From Gymnodinialimonas phycosphaerae (GTDB lineage: Bacteria > Pseudomonadota > Alphaproteobacteria > Rhodobacterales > Rhodobacteraceae), in NCBI RefSeq assembly GCF_019195455.1, contig NZ_JAIMBW010000001.1:248001-312000 (forward strand): a stretch of 64,000 nt of DNA. The letters are read 5' to 3'. Positions 8,910-18,441 of this stretch are shown piece after piece. Below the pieces are notes generated by a model, which saw only the letters and a list, made by a program, of their open reading frames with translations, made no database searches and was not told where the DNA came from. The position numbers and the translations under genes were made by a program. How positions within the stretch are numbered: position 1 is the first letter of the stretch; each line of letters starts with the position of its first letter.

Positions 8910-10376
8910 ATGGCGCGCAGATTGATCTTGGGAATTGATGTCGGGACGACCTCTGTCAAGGCGGGGCTGCTGGACACGAATGGTGCACAGGTCGCGGCGT
9001 TCTCCGAGCGCTATGACACCGCGCGGTCGGGCGACAACGTAGTAGAACAGGACCCCCGCGACTGGACGCGCCTGATCGATGCGGCCATCGCGCAGTTCGT
9101 CGGGGCGGGCTTCGGACCCGATATCGCGGCGATCGGACTGACTTCGCAGGTCAACACCCACGTTTTCGTGGGCGCGGACGGCGTGCCGTTGATGCCTGCA
9201 GTGGTTTGGCAGGACACCCGTGCAGTTGCCGAGGCCGCCGCATTGGATGCCCGCGTTACGGCAGACCAGAAGATCGGTTGGTGGGGCGCGCCGATGCCGA
9301 TCGATGCCAGCCACGCGCTGTCGCGAATGGCGTGGGTCGCGCGGCATCGGCCCGAGGTTTGGGACGCCACCGCCCGGGTGCTTCTGCCCAAGGATTACTG
9401 CATCGCGCATCTGACCGGCGACACCTCAACGGACCCTTTGTCCGCTATCGGCCTTGTCGACAGCAATTTGCACTATATCCCCGAGGTCTTGGCCCTCGTC
9501 CCCGGCGCGGCCGAGCGGATGGCACCCCTGATCCCGGTGACCGACAGTGCCGGGATCGCGCGCGGACTGCTTAAGGGGCGGCCCGTGGCGTCGGGAACGA
9601 TGGACGCCTGGGCGGGCTTGGTGGGGGCAGGGGGCGCGCAGGAGGGCTCGACCGTCTATCTTTCCGGCACCAGCGAGATCCTTGGGATCTCGTCGCGCAC
9701 CGTTGTGCCGACCCCCGGCGTGATCGTGTTCCCGCAATGCGCAGGCATCCGGCTACATGCGGCCCCGACGCAATCGGGCGGCGACGCGGCCGCATGGTTC
9801 GCGGCCCTCGCAAGGATCAGCCTTGAACAGATGTCTGCGATGGCCGCGCGGGCCACAACGTCGCCGCTGTTCCTGCCGCAGCTGGAGGGGGAGCGCGCGC
9901 CGCTTTGGGACGGCGATTTGCGGGCCGCCTTCCTTGGTGTCTCGCGCCAGACCAGCCAAGCCGACCTTGCGCGCGCTGTGTTCGAGGGTGTGAGCTTCTC
10001 GGCGCGGCACGGGTTGGAGGCGCTGCAAACCTCTGCCGACACACGCAGTGACACGATTACCTGTGGCGGCGGAGGCTTTCGGTCGGACATCTGGGCGCAG
10101 ATCCGCGCTGATGTTCTGGGGACAGAATTACATGTCCTGGACGCGGCGGAACCCGGTGTGCTGGGCGCGGCCACAATCGCCGCGATCAGCGCAAGCGACT
10201 ATGCGGACGCGGCGGACGCGCAGGCCGCCCTTGCGCGGTTCGGGCGCCGCTTCGCGCCGGATGCGAAGGCCCACGCCCGCTACGACGATCGCTTCGCGCT
10301 CTACAAAGATGCCATTGAGGGGATCGCGGGATTGACCGCGCGTCTGTCTAGGATACCGTTGGGCGAACGGCGTTAA
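8910..10376 (+). CDS. FGGY-family carbohydrate kinase (xylulokinase-like)
   Basis: About 488 residues. The N-terminal phosphate-binding motif GIDVGTTSVKAGLLD and the C-terminal ITCGGGGFRSDIWAQI (with CGGGG) are those of FGGY kinases, which phosphorylate sugars or polyols at the expense of ATP. The central DAWAGLVGAG carries the usual catalytic-base aspartate. It lies 29 bases before a ribose-type ABC importer in the same direction, so it most likely phosphorylates the imported sugar or polyol. ATG 8910 is chosen because GAGGGA lies at 8901-8906; an upstream in-frame ATG at 8856 has no such site and adds an unconserved leader. The substrate is not deducible. Confidence 0.88.
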   Translation: MARRLILGIDVGTTSVKAGLLDTNGAQVAAFSERYDTARSGDNVVEQDPRDWTRLIDAAIAQFVGAGFGPDIAAIGLTSQVNTHVFVGADGVPLMPAVVWQDTRAVAEAAALDARVTADQKIGWWGAPMPIDASHALSRMAWVARHRPEVWDATARVLLPKDYCIAHLTGDTSTDPLSAIGLVDSNLHYIPEVLALVPGAAERMAPLIPVTDSAGIARGLLKGRPVASGTMDAWAGLVGAGGAQEGSTVYLSGTSEILGISSRTVVPTPGVIVFPQCAGIRLHAAPTQSGGDAAAWFAALARISLEQMSAMAARATTSPLFLPQLEGERAPLWDGDLRAAFLGVSRQTSQADLARAVFEGVSFSARHGLEALQTSADTRSDTITCGGGGFRSDIWAQIRADVLGTELHVLDAAEPGVLGAATIAAISASDYADAADAQAALARFGRRFAPDAKAHARYDDRFALYKDAIEGIAGLTARLSRIPLGERR

Positions 10377-10405
10377 CGCCGGATAATTCCTCGGAGGAGA
10401 CACCC

Positions 10406-11314
10406 ATGAAGACGACCCTTATCGCGGCATCCATGCTGGCGCTTGCTGCCGGCGGCGCCCTTGCGCAGAACGTGGCCGTGATCACACCCTATCTCGCGCA
10501 GCCCGGCACGCAGGCCTATGTGGAGGGGTTTGAGGCCTCTGCCGCCGAGCGTGGCTGGGATGTCAACGTCGTGGACACCGCCGGTGACGTGGCCGCCGCG
10601 ATCGCCCGCATCGAGGATGCAGTGGTCCAGGGCGTCGACGCCATCGTGATCAACGTCGATCCGGCGCAGGTTACCGCAGGCCTTTTGGCGGCGGCGGATG
10701 CGGGCATTCCCGTGGTCGGCATGGACGCCGGAAGCGACCCGTTGGTGGCGGTCAACGTCACGTCGAATGGCTACGCGATGGCGGCGGAAACCTCGGTCTA
10801 CCTCGCCAACCGGATCGACGGTGAAGGGGCGGTCGTGATGTTTGTCTTCGACGCTTTCCCGCCCGTGCAGCTTCGCGGCGTGGTGGCCGATGCGGTCTTT
10901 GGCAACTTCCCCGATATCGAAGTGCTGGATCGCGTGACCCCTGACGTGTCCGATGGCGGTATCGCCGACAGCCGCGCGCGGATGGAAGCCATCCTTGCCG
11001 CCAATCCCGAGCCGGGCTCCATCGCCGGGGTCTGGGCCGCCTGGGATCAACCGGCCTTGGGCGCGCTGCAAGCTATCGAGGACGCGGGCCGCGCCGACGA
11101 GGGTATCGTGATCACCGGCATCGATGCCAATCCGCAGGCCCGCGATGCCATCGCCATGGGGGGCAATTTCGAGGCCTCCATCGCGCAGGACTTCACCGGG
11201 ATCGGTGCGGCAGCAGCGCAGGTGGTCGAGGGGCTTTTGGCCGGTGAGGACCAGCGTGAAAGCGTGATTTTCGTACCAACGCAGTTCGTGACAGTCGCCA
11301 ACGCCACTGAATAG
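10406..11314 (+). CDS. Sugar ABC transporter periplasmic substrate-binding protein (ribose type)
   Basis: 302 residues with a signal peptide (MKTTLIAASMLALAAGGALA). The mature protein has the type I periplasmic binding fold of RbsB/XylF-like proteins, with AIVINVDPAQVTAGLLAAAD, GIPVVGMDAG near residues 105-115 and VITGIDANPQARDAIAMGG near 235. It starts behind a clear GGAGGAG at about 10393-10399 and is followed by the cognate ATPase and permease. It delivers a sugar or polyol to the membrane complex. The close kinase upstream suggests a pentose or polyol. Confidence 0.9.
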   Translation: MKTTLIAASMLALAAGGALAQNVAVITPYLAQPGTQAYVEGFEASAAERGWDVNVVDTAGDVAAAIARIEDAVVQGVDAIVINVDPAQVTAGLLAAADAGIPVVGMDAGSDPLVAVNVTSNGYAMAAETSVYLANRIDGEGAVVMFVFDAFPPVQLRGVVADAVFGNFPDIEVLDRVTPDVSDGGIADSRARMEAILAANPEPGSIAGVWAAWDQPALGALQAIEDAGRADEGIVITGIDANPQARDAIAMGGNFEASIAQDFTGIGAAAAQVVEGLLAGEDQRESVIFVPTQFVTVANATE

Positions 11315-11335
11315 GGCACAAGCCGGGGCCGCTAT

Positions 11336-12850
11336 ATGGCCCCGCTGTTCTCCATGTCACTGATATCTTTGGAACATTTGTCGAAGTCCTACGCCGGGGT
11401 GCCTGCGCTCAGCGATGTGTCGCTGGCGTTGCGGGGCGGTCGTGTGCATGCCTTGATGGGCGAAAACGGGGCGGGCAAATCGACGCTGATAAAGCTTCTC
11501 GCGGGTGTCGTGCGGGCGGATCGGATGCAGGTGACGCGCGACGGGGTGCCCGTGCCCTTGACCCATGCCCAACATGCCCACGCGGCGGGCTTTCGCTTCA
11601 TCCATCAAGAGCTGAACATCGTCCCCCAGATCTCGGTGGCCGAGAATATTCTTTTGGGTCAGCGCCTTCCACGCCGTTTCGGCCTTGCCGTCGACTGGCG
11701 CGCGGTGCGGGCGGCAGCGTCCGAGGCCTTGGCTACGCTGGGCGCCGATCATATCGACGTGCGCACGCTGGCCGGGGATCTGCCCGCGGGGGAGAAGATG
11801 CTGACCAAGATCGCCGCAGCACTTGTGTCTGACGGCGCGGCACCGTCGCTTTATGTGCTCGATGAGCCGACGGCAGCCCTGACGGGGGCGGAATCCGAGA
11901 TGCTTTTTGACGTCATCGCCCGCCTGAAGGCGCGGGGCGCAGCGGTGCTTTACGTGTCCCATCGTCTGGATGAAGTGCTGCGGATTTGCGATGATGTCAC
12001 CGTCCTGCGCGATGGGCGCCATGTCTCGACGGGGCCGGTGGCCCAGACCTCCAAGGCGCAGATCATTCACGACATGACGGGCCGCGAGGGGACGGACACC
12101 TACCCCGCCCGCGCCACGGCGATCGGGGACAAGGTGGTGGCAAGGGTGCGCAATGTCGGCACGAAACGCCTTGCTGGCCTTAACTTCGATTTGCGCGAGG
12201 GGGAGATCCTGGGCGTCACCGGCCTGTCGGAGGCCGGGCAAAGCCAGTTCCTGCAGTTGTTTCTGGGCCAGGAGCGCGTCGTCACAGGCAAGGCGACGTT
12301 TCACGGAGCGCCTTTGCAGTGCAGCCCGGCGCGGGCCTGGGACGCGGGCGTTGCCTACATCCCGCGCGAACGGCGCGCGGAGGCGTTGATGTTGGACCGC
12401 AGCATTCGCGACAACATCGTCTTGCCGCATCTGCGCGACTACGGCGCGCTGGCCAACAAACGGGCCGAGACCCGCGATGCCCGGGACATGTCGTCCAAGA
12501 CGCGCCTCAAGTGCGATGGCCCCGACCAGCCCGTGGGGCAACTGAGCGGTGGCAACCAGCAGAAGGTCGTGTTCGCCCGGGCACTGCACGGAACGCCAAA
12601 GCTGCTGCTGCTGGACGAGCCGACGCGCGGCGTCGACGTGGGGGCGAAATACGATATCTATAGCCTCGTGCGCGCCCTCAGTGCCAAGGGCTGCCCGGTG
12701 ATCCTGACGTCCAGCGACCTGCCCGAGGTGCTTGGCATGTGTGACCGGATCCTTGTGTTGCAGGGTGGGCGGCAAGCCCATCTGTTGCAGGCCGAGGGGC
12801 TGCACAGCTCTGATCTTCTGTCCTTTTTCTACACCCCCGAGGTCGCCTGA
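11336..12850 (+). CDS. Sugar ABC transporter ATP-binding protein, double-domain RbsA/XylG type
   Basis: 504 residues with two ATPase domains. The first has a full Walker A (GENGAGKSTL) and Walker B (YVLDEPTAAL). The second has a degenerate P-loop region (GVTGLSEAGQSQFLQ) but a canonical signature (LSGGNQQKVVFARAL) and Walker B (LLLLDEPTRGVD). This asymmetry is normal for the RbsA family. The first-domain signature is also degenerate (LPAGEKMLTKIAAAL). It lies between the binding-protein and permease genes and overlaps the permease start by one base. Translation may begin at 11336 or at the second ATG, 11354; neither has a convincing ribosome binding site. Confidence 0.92.
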   Translation: MAPLFSMSLISLEHLSKSYAGVPALSDVSLALRGGRVHALMGENGAGKSTLIKLLAGVVRADRMQVTRDGVPVPLTHAQHAHAAGFRFIHQELNIVPQISVAENILLGQRLPRRFGLAVDWRAVRAAASEALATLGADHIDVRTLAGDLPAGEKMLTKIAAALVSDGAAPSLYVLDEPTAALTGAESEMLFDVIARLKARGAAVLYVSHRLDEVLRICDDVTVLRDGRHVSTGPVAQTSKAQIIHDMTGREGTDTYPARATAIGDKVVARVRNVGTKRLAGLNFDLREGEILGVTGLSEAGQSQFLQLFLGQERVVTGKATFHGAPLQCSPARAWDAGVAYIPRERRAEALMLDRSIRDNIVLPHLRDYGALANKRAETRDARDMSSKTRLKCDGPDQPVGQLSGGNQQKVVFARALHGTPKLLLLDEPTRGVDVGAKYDIYSLVRALSAKGCPVILTSSDLPEVLGMCDRILVLQGGRQAHLLQAEGLHSSDLLSFFYTPEVA

Positions 12851-13812
12851 TGACAAAGACGCTTCGCCAATCCGGCACGCTTGCAGGCTTCGTCGCGATC
12901 ATCGTGTTCTTCGCGTGGAACCTGCCCGAGACCTTCCTGACCCCGCGCAACCTGATCAATATTACCCAGCAGCTTTCCATGTTGGCGGTCGTGGCCGCGA
13001 CCATGACGATCGTGATGGTGATGAACGATTTCGACCTTTCGGTGGGTTCCATGGCAAGCCTGTCGGGTATTGTCGCGGCGATGCTGTTCGCCGCCGATTA
13101 TCCGATTTGGGTAGGCCTTTTGGCGGCTGTTGGCGTCGGGTTGCTTGGGGGCCTGTTCAACGGTGTTCTCGTCTCTCTGATCGGGATATTGCCGTTCGTG
13201 GCCACCCTTGGCACGCTCACGGTGTTCAGCGGGGCCGCTTTCCTGATCAGCGATGGCCGCACGATTTTTGGCCGCGATATCCCGTCTGCGTTCTCAGGCT
13301 TTGCGCGCGGCGGGGTGCCACTTGATGCCATCGGTCTTGAAGGCATCAGCCTTCCGTTCCTGACCCTTACCGCGGCGTGCGTCATCGCGATTTGCTGGTT
13401 CACGCTGGAGCATACGACCTTCGGCCGTCGCCTTTACGCCATCGGCGGAAATGCCGAGGCCGCGCATCTGGCGGGTCTCAAGGTGAAACGTTTGCGCCTG
13501 ATCGCCTTTGGCCTTACCGGCCTTGGTGCGGCGATCGCGGGGCTGATGTTTGCCGCGCGCGTGGCCTCTGCCAATCCGACGCAGGGCTCGGGCCTGATGC
13601 TGGACGCCATTGCCGCCGTTTTCCTTGGCATGACCATGAGCCGCCGGGGCGAGCCGCGCGTCCTTTACACCCTCGTGGGGGTGTTGATGCTGGGGATCCT
13701 CGACAACGGGCTGACGCAGATGCAGGTGGACAGCTATGTGCGTGAGATCCTGGTCGGCCTTATCGTTATTTCCGCCGTCGCCGTGGCGTCGCTGTCGAAG
13801 GCGCGCCGCTAG
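12850..13812 (+). CDS. Sugar ABC transporter permease, RbsC type
   Basis: 320 residues, highly hydrophobic, with eight to ten predicted membrane spans. Family features are NDFDLSVGSMASLSGIVAAM near residue 60, GILPFVATLGTLTVFSGAAF near 112 and YAIGGNAEAAHLAGL near 196, the last being the conserved cytoplasmic loop that contacts the ATPase. It overlaps the ATPase gene (TGATG), completing a kinase, binding protein, ATPase and permease operon. The operon ends here; the Rieske gene is convergent only 5 bases away. Confidence 0.92.
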   Translation: MTKTLRQSGTLAGFVAIIVFFAWNLPETFLTPRNLINITQQLSMLAVVAATMTIVMVMNDFDLSVGSMASLSGIVAAMLFAADYPIWVGLLAAVGVGLLGGLFNGVLVSLIGILPFVATLGTLTVFSGAAFLISDGRTIFGRDIPSAFSGFARGGVPLDAIGLEGISLPFLTLTAACVIAICWFTLEHTTFGRRLYAIGGNAEAAHLAGLKVKRLRLIAFGLTGLGAAIAGLMFAARVASANPTQGSGLMLDAIAAVFLGMTMSRRGEPRVLYTLVGVLMLGILDNGLTQMQVDSYVREILVGLIVISAVAVASLSKARR

Positions 13813-13817
13813 GGCTA

Positions 13818-14858
13818 CTACTCCGCCATCTGCGCGTCGACCTGCTGTTCCTCGTTGATCAGCGCCTGCAACTGCCGCCGAAACCGCAATTGCCCGCCAT
13901 CGATGGGCAAATCTATATGGGGCGAGGTCTTGGTGCTCATTCCGATCTGCACCTGGTTGAGGACCTCGCGATCCTCTTCGAAGGCGTGTTGGACGTCGTC
14001 GCTCATCATCTGGGATAGTTCGGCGTCATCGGGGCGAATGTTGCGCAATTGGAACCAATAGTAGCGGGTCTCTGACTCCGTGGTTGGAGTCATGAAATTG
14101 TAGCTGTCCATGATGAAGGTCTGCGGGTGCAGCGGGCCGTCCGGCCCCCCGGTCCCTGCGGGGGTGAAGACCGCGCGCACCAGCGCGTGCGAGGGATAGC
14201 GCACCTCATAATGCTGAAGCCGGTCGCAGTTGCCCTCGAACTCCACCACCTTCTTGTAGAACGGCGCGGGTTCGTGATCCATCATCCAGCGGTGCACGAT
14301 GACGCCCGTGTCGGTTTTCGTCACGCGCAGGGGCGTGTCCTTGGTGGCGGCGGCGGCGAAGCTGGATTGGTGGACCCAGGCCACGTGGGTGGGGTCCAGC
14401 AGGTTGTCGCACATCAGTAGGTAGTTGCAGTTCAGCTCCATGGCGGCGCCACGGTTGATGCCCCAGTCGGGGTTGTCGTAGTTCTCGATCTCGAAGATGT
14501 CCGAGGGATCGGCAAGCGCCGGATTGCCCATCCAGATCCAGATCAACCCGTATTTCTCGGCCAGCGGATAGGCGTGGACGCGGGCGTTTGACGGGATGCG
14601 GCCCGCGCCGGGGGCCCAAACGCACTGGCCCGCGCAGTCGAACGTCAGCCCGTGGTAGCCACATTCGACCGTATCGCCCTTGATCCGGCCTTTGGACAGC
14701 GGCAGCTTGCGGTGGGGGCAGGCGTCTTCCAGGGCGACGAGGTCACCGCCTTGGGTGCGGAAGATACACACCTTTTCCCCCAGCACGAGGATCTGTTGCA
14801 GATCCTGCGTGACCTCGTGGTCCCAAGCGGCCACATACCAGGCGTTTTTCAGAAACAT
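13818..14858 (-). CDS. Rieske non-haem iron oxygenase, VanA-like
   Basis: About 346 residues. The Rieske centre is CPHRKLPLSKG followed by CGYHGL (Cys-x-His and Cys-x2-His) around residues 45-70. The mononuclear iron site is DNLLDPTHVAWVHQ near residue 160. This architecture is that of vanillate O-demethylase oxygenase and related aromatic or amine demethylases, which need a separate ferredoxin reductase partner; none is next to it. ATG 14858 (MFLKNAWYVAAW) is chosen over upstream starts because AGGGAGAA precedes it and the family begins this way. The substrate is unknown. Confidence 0.88.
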   Translation of the reverse strand: MFLKNAWYVAAWDHEVTQDLQQILVLGEKVCIFRTQGGDLVALEDACPHRKLPLSKGRIKGDTVECGYHGLTFDCAGQCVWAPGAGRIPSNARVHAYPLAEKYGLIWIWMGNPALADPSDIFEIENYDNPDWGINRGAAMELNCNYLLMCDNLLDPTHVAWVHQSSFAAAATKDTPLRVTKTDTGVIVHRWMMDHEPAPFYKKVVEFEGNCDRLQHYEVRYPSHALVRAVFTPAGTGGPDGPLHPQTFIMDSYNFMTPTTESETRYYWFQLRNIRPDDAELSQMMSDDVQHAFEEDREVLNQVQIGMSTKTSPHIDLPIDGGQLRFRRQLQALINEEQQVDAQMAE

Positions 14859-14919
14859 CGGGTTCTCCCTCAGCGCACAAGGTGCCTTTGGGTGGGCAGG
14901 CGCGCAAGGGATCGGCGCC

Positions 14920-14957
14920 AAAAAATTGCCCGGCAGTCAAGGGGATGACTGCCGGGC
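14920..14957 (-). terminator. Rho-independent terminator after the subtilase operon
   Basis: A perfect 12-base inverted repeat (GCCCGGCAGTCA at 14928-14939, complement at 14946-14957) encloses a 6-base loop. On the minus strand it is followed by a run of U (the A run at 14920-14925 on the plus strand). It lies just downstream of the leftward subtilase gene and before the separately transcribed Rieske gene. Confidence 0.85.
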
Positions 14958-15011
14958 GGATAAGAAGCACGTGAAGAGGTCGCGCGCCTATGAACCGATG
15001 CCCCACTGGAA

Positions 15012-17093
15012 TTAACGGGCACCGGGTCCCAATAGCACCCGCGCGCCTGAGCGTTCGGGTGTGTAGCTGTCCTTGAAATAACTTGCGGTTGAATTTGCGG
15101 CCTCCGCGACAAGTGCGTCGCGCAGGGGAGAGATACCGGGCTGCGCAAGTTCCTGCGCGATCCAGCGCGCCACCTGGGGTGCGGCGGCGGACGTGCCGGA
15201 AAGGCGCATGCGCGCGCCGGAATGTGTGCTCGCGCCCAGAACGCCGGGCAAGGCGGCGCTGAGTTCGGAGACGGCGGCGATATCGACGCCGTCGAAGGGA
15301 TTGGCGGGGTCGCCTGCACCGCTGAAGACCGACGCCGCGATGGTGTGGTTTTCGGCAATCTCGCGGCGGTCGAGGTTGGAGGCCCGCACGGAGCCCACGC
15401 GAATGGTATGGGCGCCCGAACTGATCGCGCTCAAGGTGCCTCGGCGCAGGACCCACGCGTCGTCGCTGTCGGCCTGATCGGCGCGCCCGTCGGGGCGCAC
15501 GGCGCGGTATCGCGGGTCTTCCAGACGCGACTGGCGACCGTAGGGACGGAACCCGAAAGGGGTGTCATTGCGCTGACACCGCACGGTCACGGTTTCGGGT
15601 GCGGCGGTGTCTTCATTCCAAAGGCGCACCTCCCAATTGCCCGCAGGCAGGGTGGCGTCGGTTTGGGCGAAACCAGCGGCGTCGAGCGCTTGTTCAAACA
15701 CCGATGGCGCCAGCACAAGGGTCAGTTTCAACTGCACGCTGATCTCGCGGCTGTCCTTGTCCATGGTCTTGCGGCCAAAACTGACAAGCGCCTCGTGGTA
15801 GGTCATGGCAACCGTGCGGTCGCCATCCGTCAGCGGTACGCCGTGGAAGAAATTCACCGGGTCCGGCGGCAGTTCGATCCAGTCGCGCGCCTGGGGCGGG
15901 CGCAATTCCAGCCGGAGGGGGGAGGGCAGGGCGGACAGAGACTCGATTACTTGCCGACGCTGTTTGGCATTCAGCCCGCCCTTGACGCCCTTCACCCCCT
16001 CCAGCCCGTAGGTCTCAGAACTGGTGGTGCGTTCCGGCCACCAGAATTCGACCACGGTGGGTGCCTTGTTTTCAGGTTGATGCCGCACGATGAGCGGGTG
16101 CGCGGGCACCTCGGCCTGGGTCGCGCTGACCTGCTGCTCGCCGTGGGTGCGATCCATGTGACTGTTGCCTGACGGCAGCACGACCCAGACGGGAATGCCA
16201 TGGTCTTTCCACATGGCCTTCACGGCGTCGTCGATCCATTCCTCTAAGGCTGCGCGACCGCGCAAGGCACTGGCGTAGATCCCGTAAGAAAAGTTGAGCA
16301 CCACGGGCACCCGGTCGCCGTCCGCGGGCTGCAACCGCACGGCCCGGTCGAGGATGTATGCCATGGCATGGGTCACGAATGGCGCCATGAAAGCGCCCGA
16401 GGCGTTTTGCGTCGCGTGACGCGCCAGTTGCACCGCCACGATGGGGCGGCGCAAGGCCATGTCGGCGGGAACCTCGCCAAGATCATTGGCGCGGGTGTCG
16501 TCACAGTCGTATCCCGTCGCGAGGTCCATCACATGGGTGCCATGGGTTAACGCCCGGGCGACGGCACGCGACATTTCGGAGTTGCGGTAGGCAAAGTCCG
16601 GGTCGGGGAAGGCCCCGTCAGGATAGGTGAAAAGGCTGGTGTTGATCTCGGCCTCGGTCCAGTCGTGGCCGAAGGGCAGGGTGTATCCGTCTGCAGAGCC
16701 TGATCCGACCCGGGTGTTGCCGCAGGTGGCGTCCTGGTTCCAGAAAGCGGCCATGCGGGTCTGGTACTGACCGTTCGGGCCGGGCTTCAGAAACCGCGCG
16801 TTGGCGAAGGCCAGGCCGTCATCGATGATCCCCATGATGACCGTTTGTGGCAGAGGGTCGAGGGGGGGGACATCGCCTTGATCCTTGCGCGGATCGATGC
16901 AGCAGGCATGGGGAAGCACGGGCGCGGTTTCATCGGGATGGGCCGTGTAGACCTCGCGGTCCACGGGTGTCACCACGGGGGGGGGCAGGTCGCCCGCCAG
17001 CATCCGCTGCCACCAGTCGCTGGTGGGCGATTGCACGGTGTCGGCCTTGCCGCCTCCGTCCATGCGCGTTGCTATGCCCCAGGACCACACCAT
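15012..17093 (-). CDS. S8 family serine peptidase (subtilase)
   Basis: About 693 residues. The catalytic triad is visible: Asp in MGIIDDGLAFAN (about residue 90), His in THGTHVMDLATG (about 185) and Ser in GTSAAAPQVARW (about 637), with the oxyanion Asn in VLPSGNSHM (about 295). There is no signal peptide, so it is cytoplasmic or exported by another route. A long insertion of some 300 residues separates the Asn and Ser motifs. The chosen start is 5 bases after the stop of the upstream PAP2 gene, with AGGGA at the end of that gene; an in-frame ATG at 17135 would overlap it by 37 bases. Both genes end at the terminator near 14920-14957. Confidence 0.85.
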   Translation of the reverse strand: MVWSWGIATRMDGGGKADTVQSPTSDWWQRMLAGDLPPPVVTPVDREVYTAHPDETAPVLPHACCIDPRKDQGDVPPLDPLPQTVIMGIIDDGLAFANARFLKPGPNGQYQTRMAAFWNQDATCGNTRVGSGSADGYTLPFGHDWTEAEINTSLFTYPDGAFPDPDFAYRNSEMSRAVARALTHGTHVMDLATGYDCDDTRANDLGEVPADMALRRPIVAVQLARHATQNASGAFMAPFVTHAMAYILDRAVRLQPADGDRVPVVLNFSYGIYASALRGRAALEEWIDDAVKAMWKDHGIPVWVVLPSGNSHMDRTHGEQQVSATQAEVPAHPLIVRHQPENKAPTVVEFWWPERTTSSETYGLEGVKGVKGGLNAKQRRQVIESLSALPSPLRLELRPPQARDWIELPPDPVNFFHGVPLTDGDRTVAMTYHEALVSFGRKTMDKDSREISVQLKLTLVLAPSVFEQALDAAGFAQTDATLPAGNWEVRLWNEDTAAPETVTVRCQRNDTPFGFRPYGRQSRLEDPRYRAVRPDGRADQADSDDAWVLRRGTLSAISSGAHTIRVGSVRASNLDRREIAENHTIAASVFSGAGDPANPFDGVDIAAVSELSAALPGVLGASTHSGARMRLSGTSAAAPQVARWIAQELAQPGISPLRDALVAEAANSTASYFKDSYTPERSGARVLLGPGAR

Positions 17094-17098
17094 ACCCG

Positions 17099-18289
17099 CT
17101 ATCCCTGTGCCTGGGGGGCTGTGGCGGTGGTCCATTCGGCCTTGGCCAGTGTGTAAAGCTGGGTCAGGGCCAGCGTGGCGGGATGGGTTTGCAGCGAATA
17201 GCTGACGGGCGTGGCATAGGTGACAGAGGTGTTGGTAGAAGGATCATCGACGTTAAGGGGGTCCGACCCGAAAATCCCTTCCACACTCTCGTACGTGAAA
17301 TCCGCCCCACCGTAGGTGTCGCTGGCGCAGTGCCAGCCATGGGCATGACCTGCGCTGCCCGCCATCTCCAGGATGTAGCCGCCGAGAGAGACCCCAAGGG
17401 TCGCCCCCGCCGCGCTGTCCACGGGAAAGTGGACACCCGCCGCCGTCCGGTTCTGGGCAATCCGGGCGGCGTGGCGGAGCAATTGCTGGTCCGCCAGATG
17501 GGGCCGATGCTGCGCGCAATGGGAGAGATCACGCAAGATCGTCGCGACGAGGAACGCTTCGGTCGCATGGCCGGACGGCAGGCTGCCGTGGCCAGGCGTT
17601 TGTATCATCGGCTGGATCTGCGCCGAGAATTCATTGGGACGGCGGCAGGCCAGCAGGTGCTTGCATTGCATCTCGATCAGGGAAATCGCCTCCAGCGCCG
17701 TCTGGATCAACTCATAGGTCCAGCGGTGGCGGCCCGGATGCAGCGGCAGAACCGCGCCGAAGGGCGTGATCAGGTCGGTCAGTTCCGACAGGATTTCCGC
17801 CGTCCGTTCCGAACGTTGATCGGCGTAATACTCCAAGTAGTTCAGTTGCTTGGCGAAAGTCTCGACGCCGGGGCGATCTAGTCGTGCAATCTCGGTGCCG
17901 TCGTGCAGGCCGACGCTGACGGCGTCCGGTGTGCCGCTGACGGGACGCACGGCCAGCGTCGCCGCGATTTCCTGCACGATGATCATCACGCGCACATCCG
18001 CCGACCAGGTGTGCAGGTTGGCAGGGTCGTTGAACGCAAGCGGTTTGGGTTGCGGGCCGGCCTGATCCCAGGTCCAGGGCCCCGCCGTCGTGGCATGCCC
18101 CATGATCAGCGCCGCGGCGGCGGAACTTGGCGCGCCAGAGGAGGACGAAAATTGCCCGTGCTGGCCATGTTGCCCGTGCTGACCATGTTGCCCGTGCTGA
18201 CCATGCTGACCATGTTGGCCGTGCTGACCGTGTTGGCCGTGCTGACCATGATGGCCATGCGCCAAGGAGGAAAAGCTGCTCGTCGTCAT
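17099..18289 (-). CDS. PAP2/vanadium-haloperoxidase-fold protein with His-Gly-Gln repeat N-terminus
   Basis: 396 residues. The three motifs of the acid phosphatase/vanadium haloperoxidase superfamily are present in order: KHLLACRRP (K-x6-RP), LPSGHATEAF (PSGH) and NRTAAGVHFPVD (R-x5-H-x3-D), at about residues 184, 213 and 254. Members either dephosphorylate lipids or sugars or, with vanadate bound, oxidise halides. The protein lacks multiple membrane spans and a signal peptide, which favours the soluble haloperoxidase-like branch. Residues 11-46 are an unusual HGH plus eleven HGQ repeats that could bind metal. It is the first gene of the leftward pair with the subtilase and is divergent from a regulator. 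Confidence 0.85.
   Translation of the reverse strand: MTTSSFSSLAHGHHGQHGQHGQHGQHGQHGQHGQHGQHGQHGQHGQFSSSSGAPSSAAAALIMGHATTAGPWTWDQAGPQPKPLAFNDPANLHTWSADVRVMIIVQEIAATLAVRPVSGTPDAVSVGLHDGTEIARLDRPGVETFAKQLNYLEYYADQRSERTAEILSELTDLITPFGAVLPLHPGRHRWTYELIQTALEAISLIEMQCKHLLACRRPNEFSAQIQPMIQTPGHGSLPSGHATEAFLVATILRDLSHCAQHRPHLADQQLLRHAARIAQNRTAAGVHFPVDSAAGATLGVSLGGYILEMAGSAGHAHGWHCASDTYGGADFTYESVEGIFGSDPLNVDDPSTNTSVTYATPVSYSLQTHPATLALTQLYTLAKAEWTTATAPQAQG
18152..18259 (-). repeat. In-frame 9-base tandem repeat encoding (His-Gly-Gln)11 plus His-Gly-His
   Basis: Twelve consecutive 9-base units, each variant only at synonymous or near-synonymous positions (CAT/CAC, GGT/GGC/GGG, CAG/CAA), encode eleven HGQ triplets and one HGH. 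The codon variation shows that the peptide, not the DNA, is conserved. It sits near the N-terminus of the PAP2-fold protein. Confidence 0.9.
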
Positions 18290-18441
18290 CGCATCCCACT
18301 CAAAATTTACCTAACGTCAGGCAAACGGGCCGTGCGCTCTGGTTTTTGTCAACAAAGCGTTAATTTGCGTGTTACAAACGGGGAGCATTTAACACTTTTT
18401 TAACGGTCTTCATGGGGACCTGAAGACGCCAGAGGGGAGGG

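Noticed and set aside
18152..18259. The 9-base repeats as a CRISPR array.
   Set aside because: Units are contiguous, in frame, and vary only synonymously; there are no spacers or cas genes.
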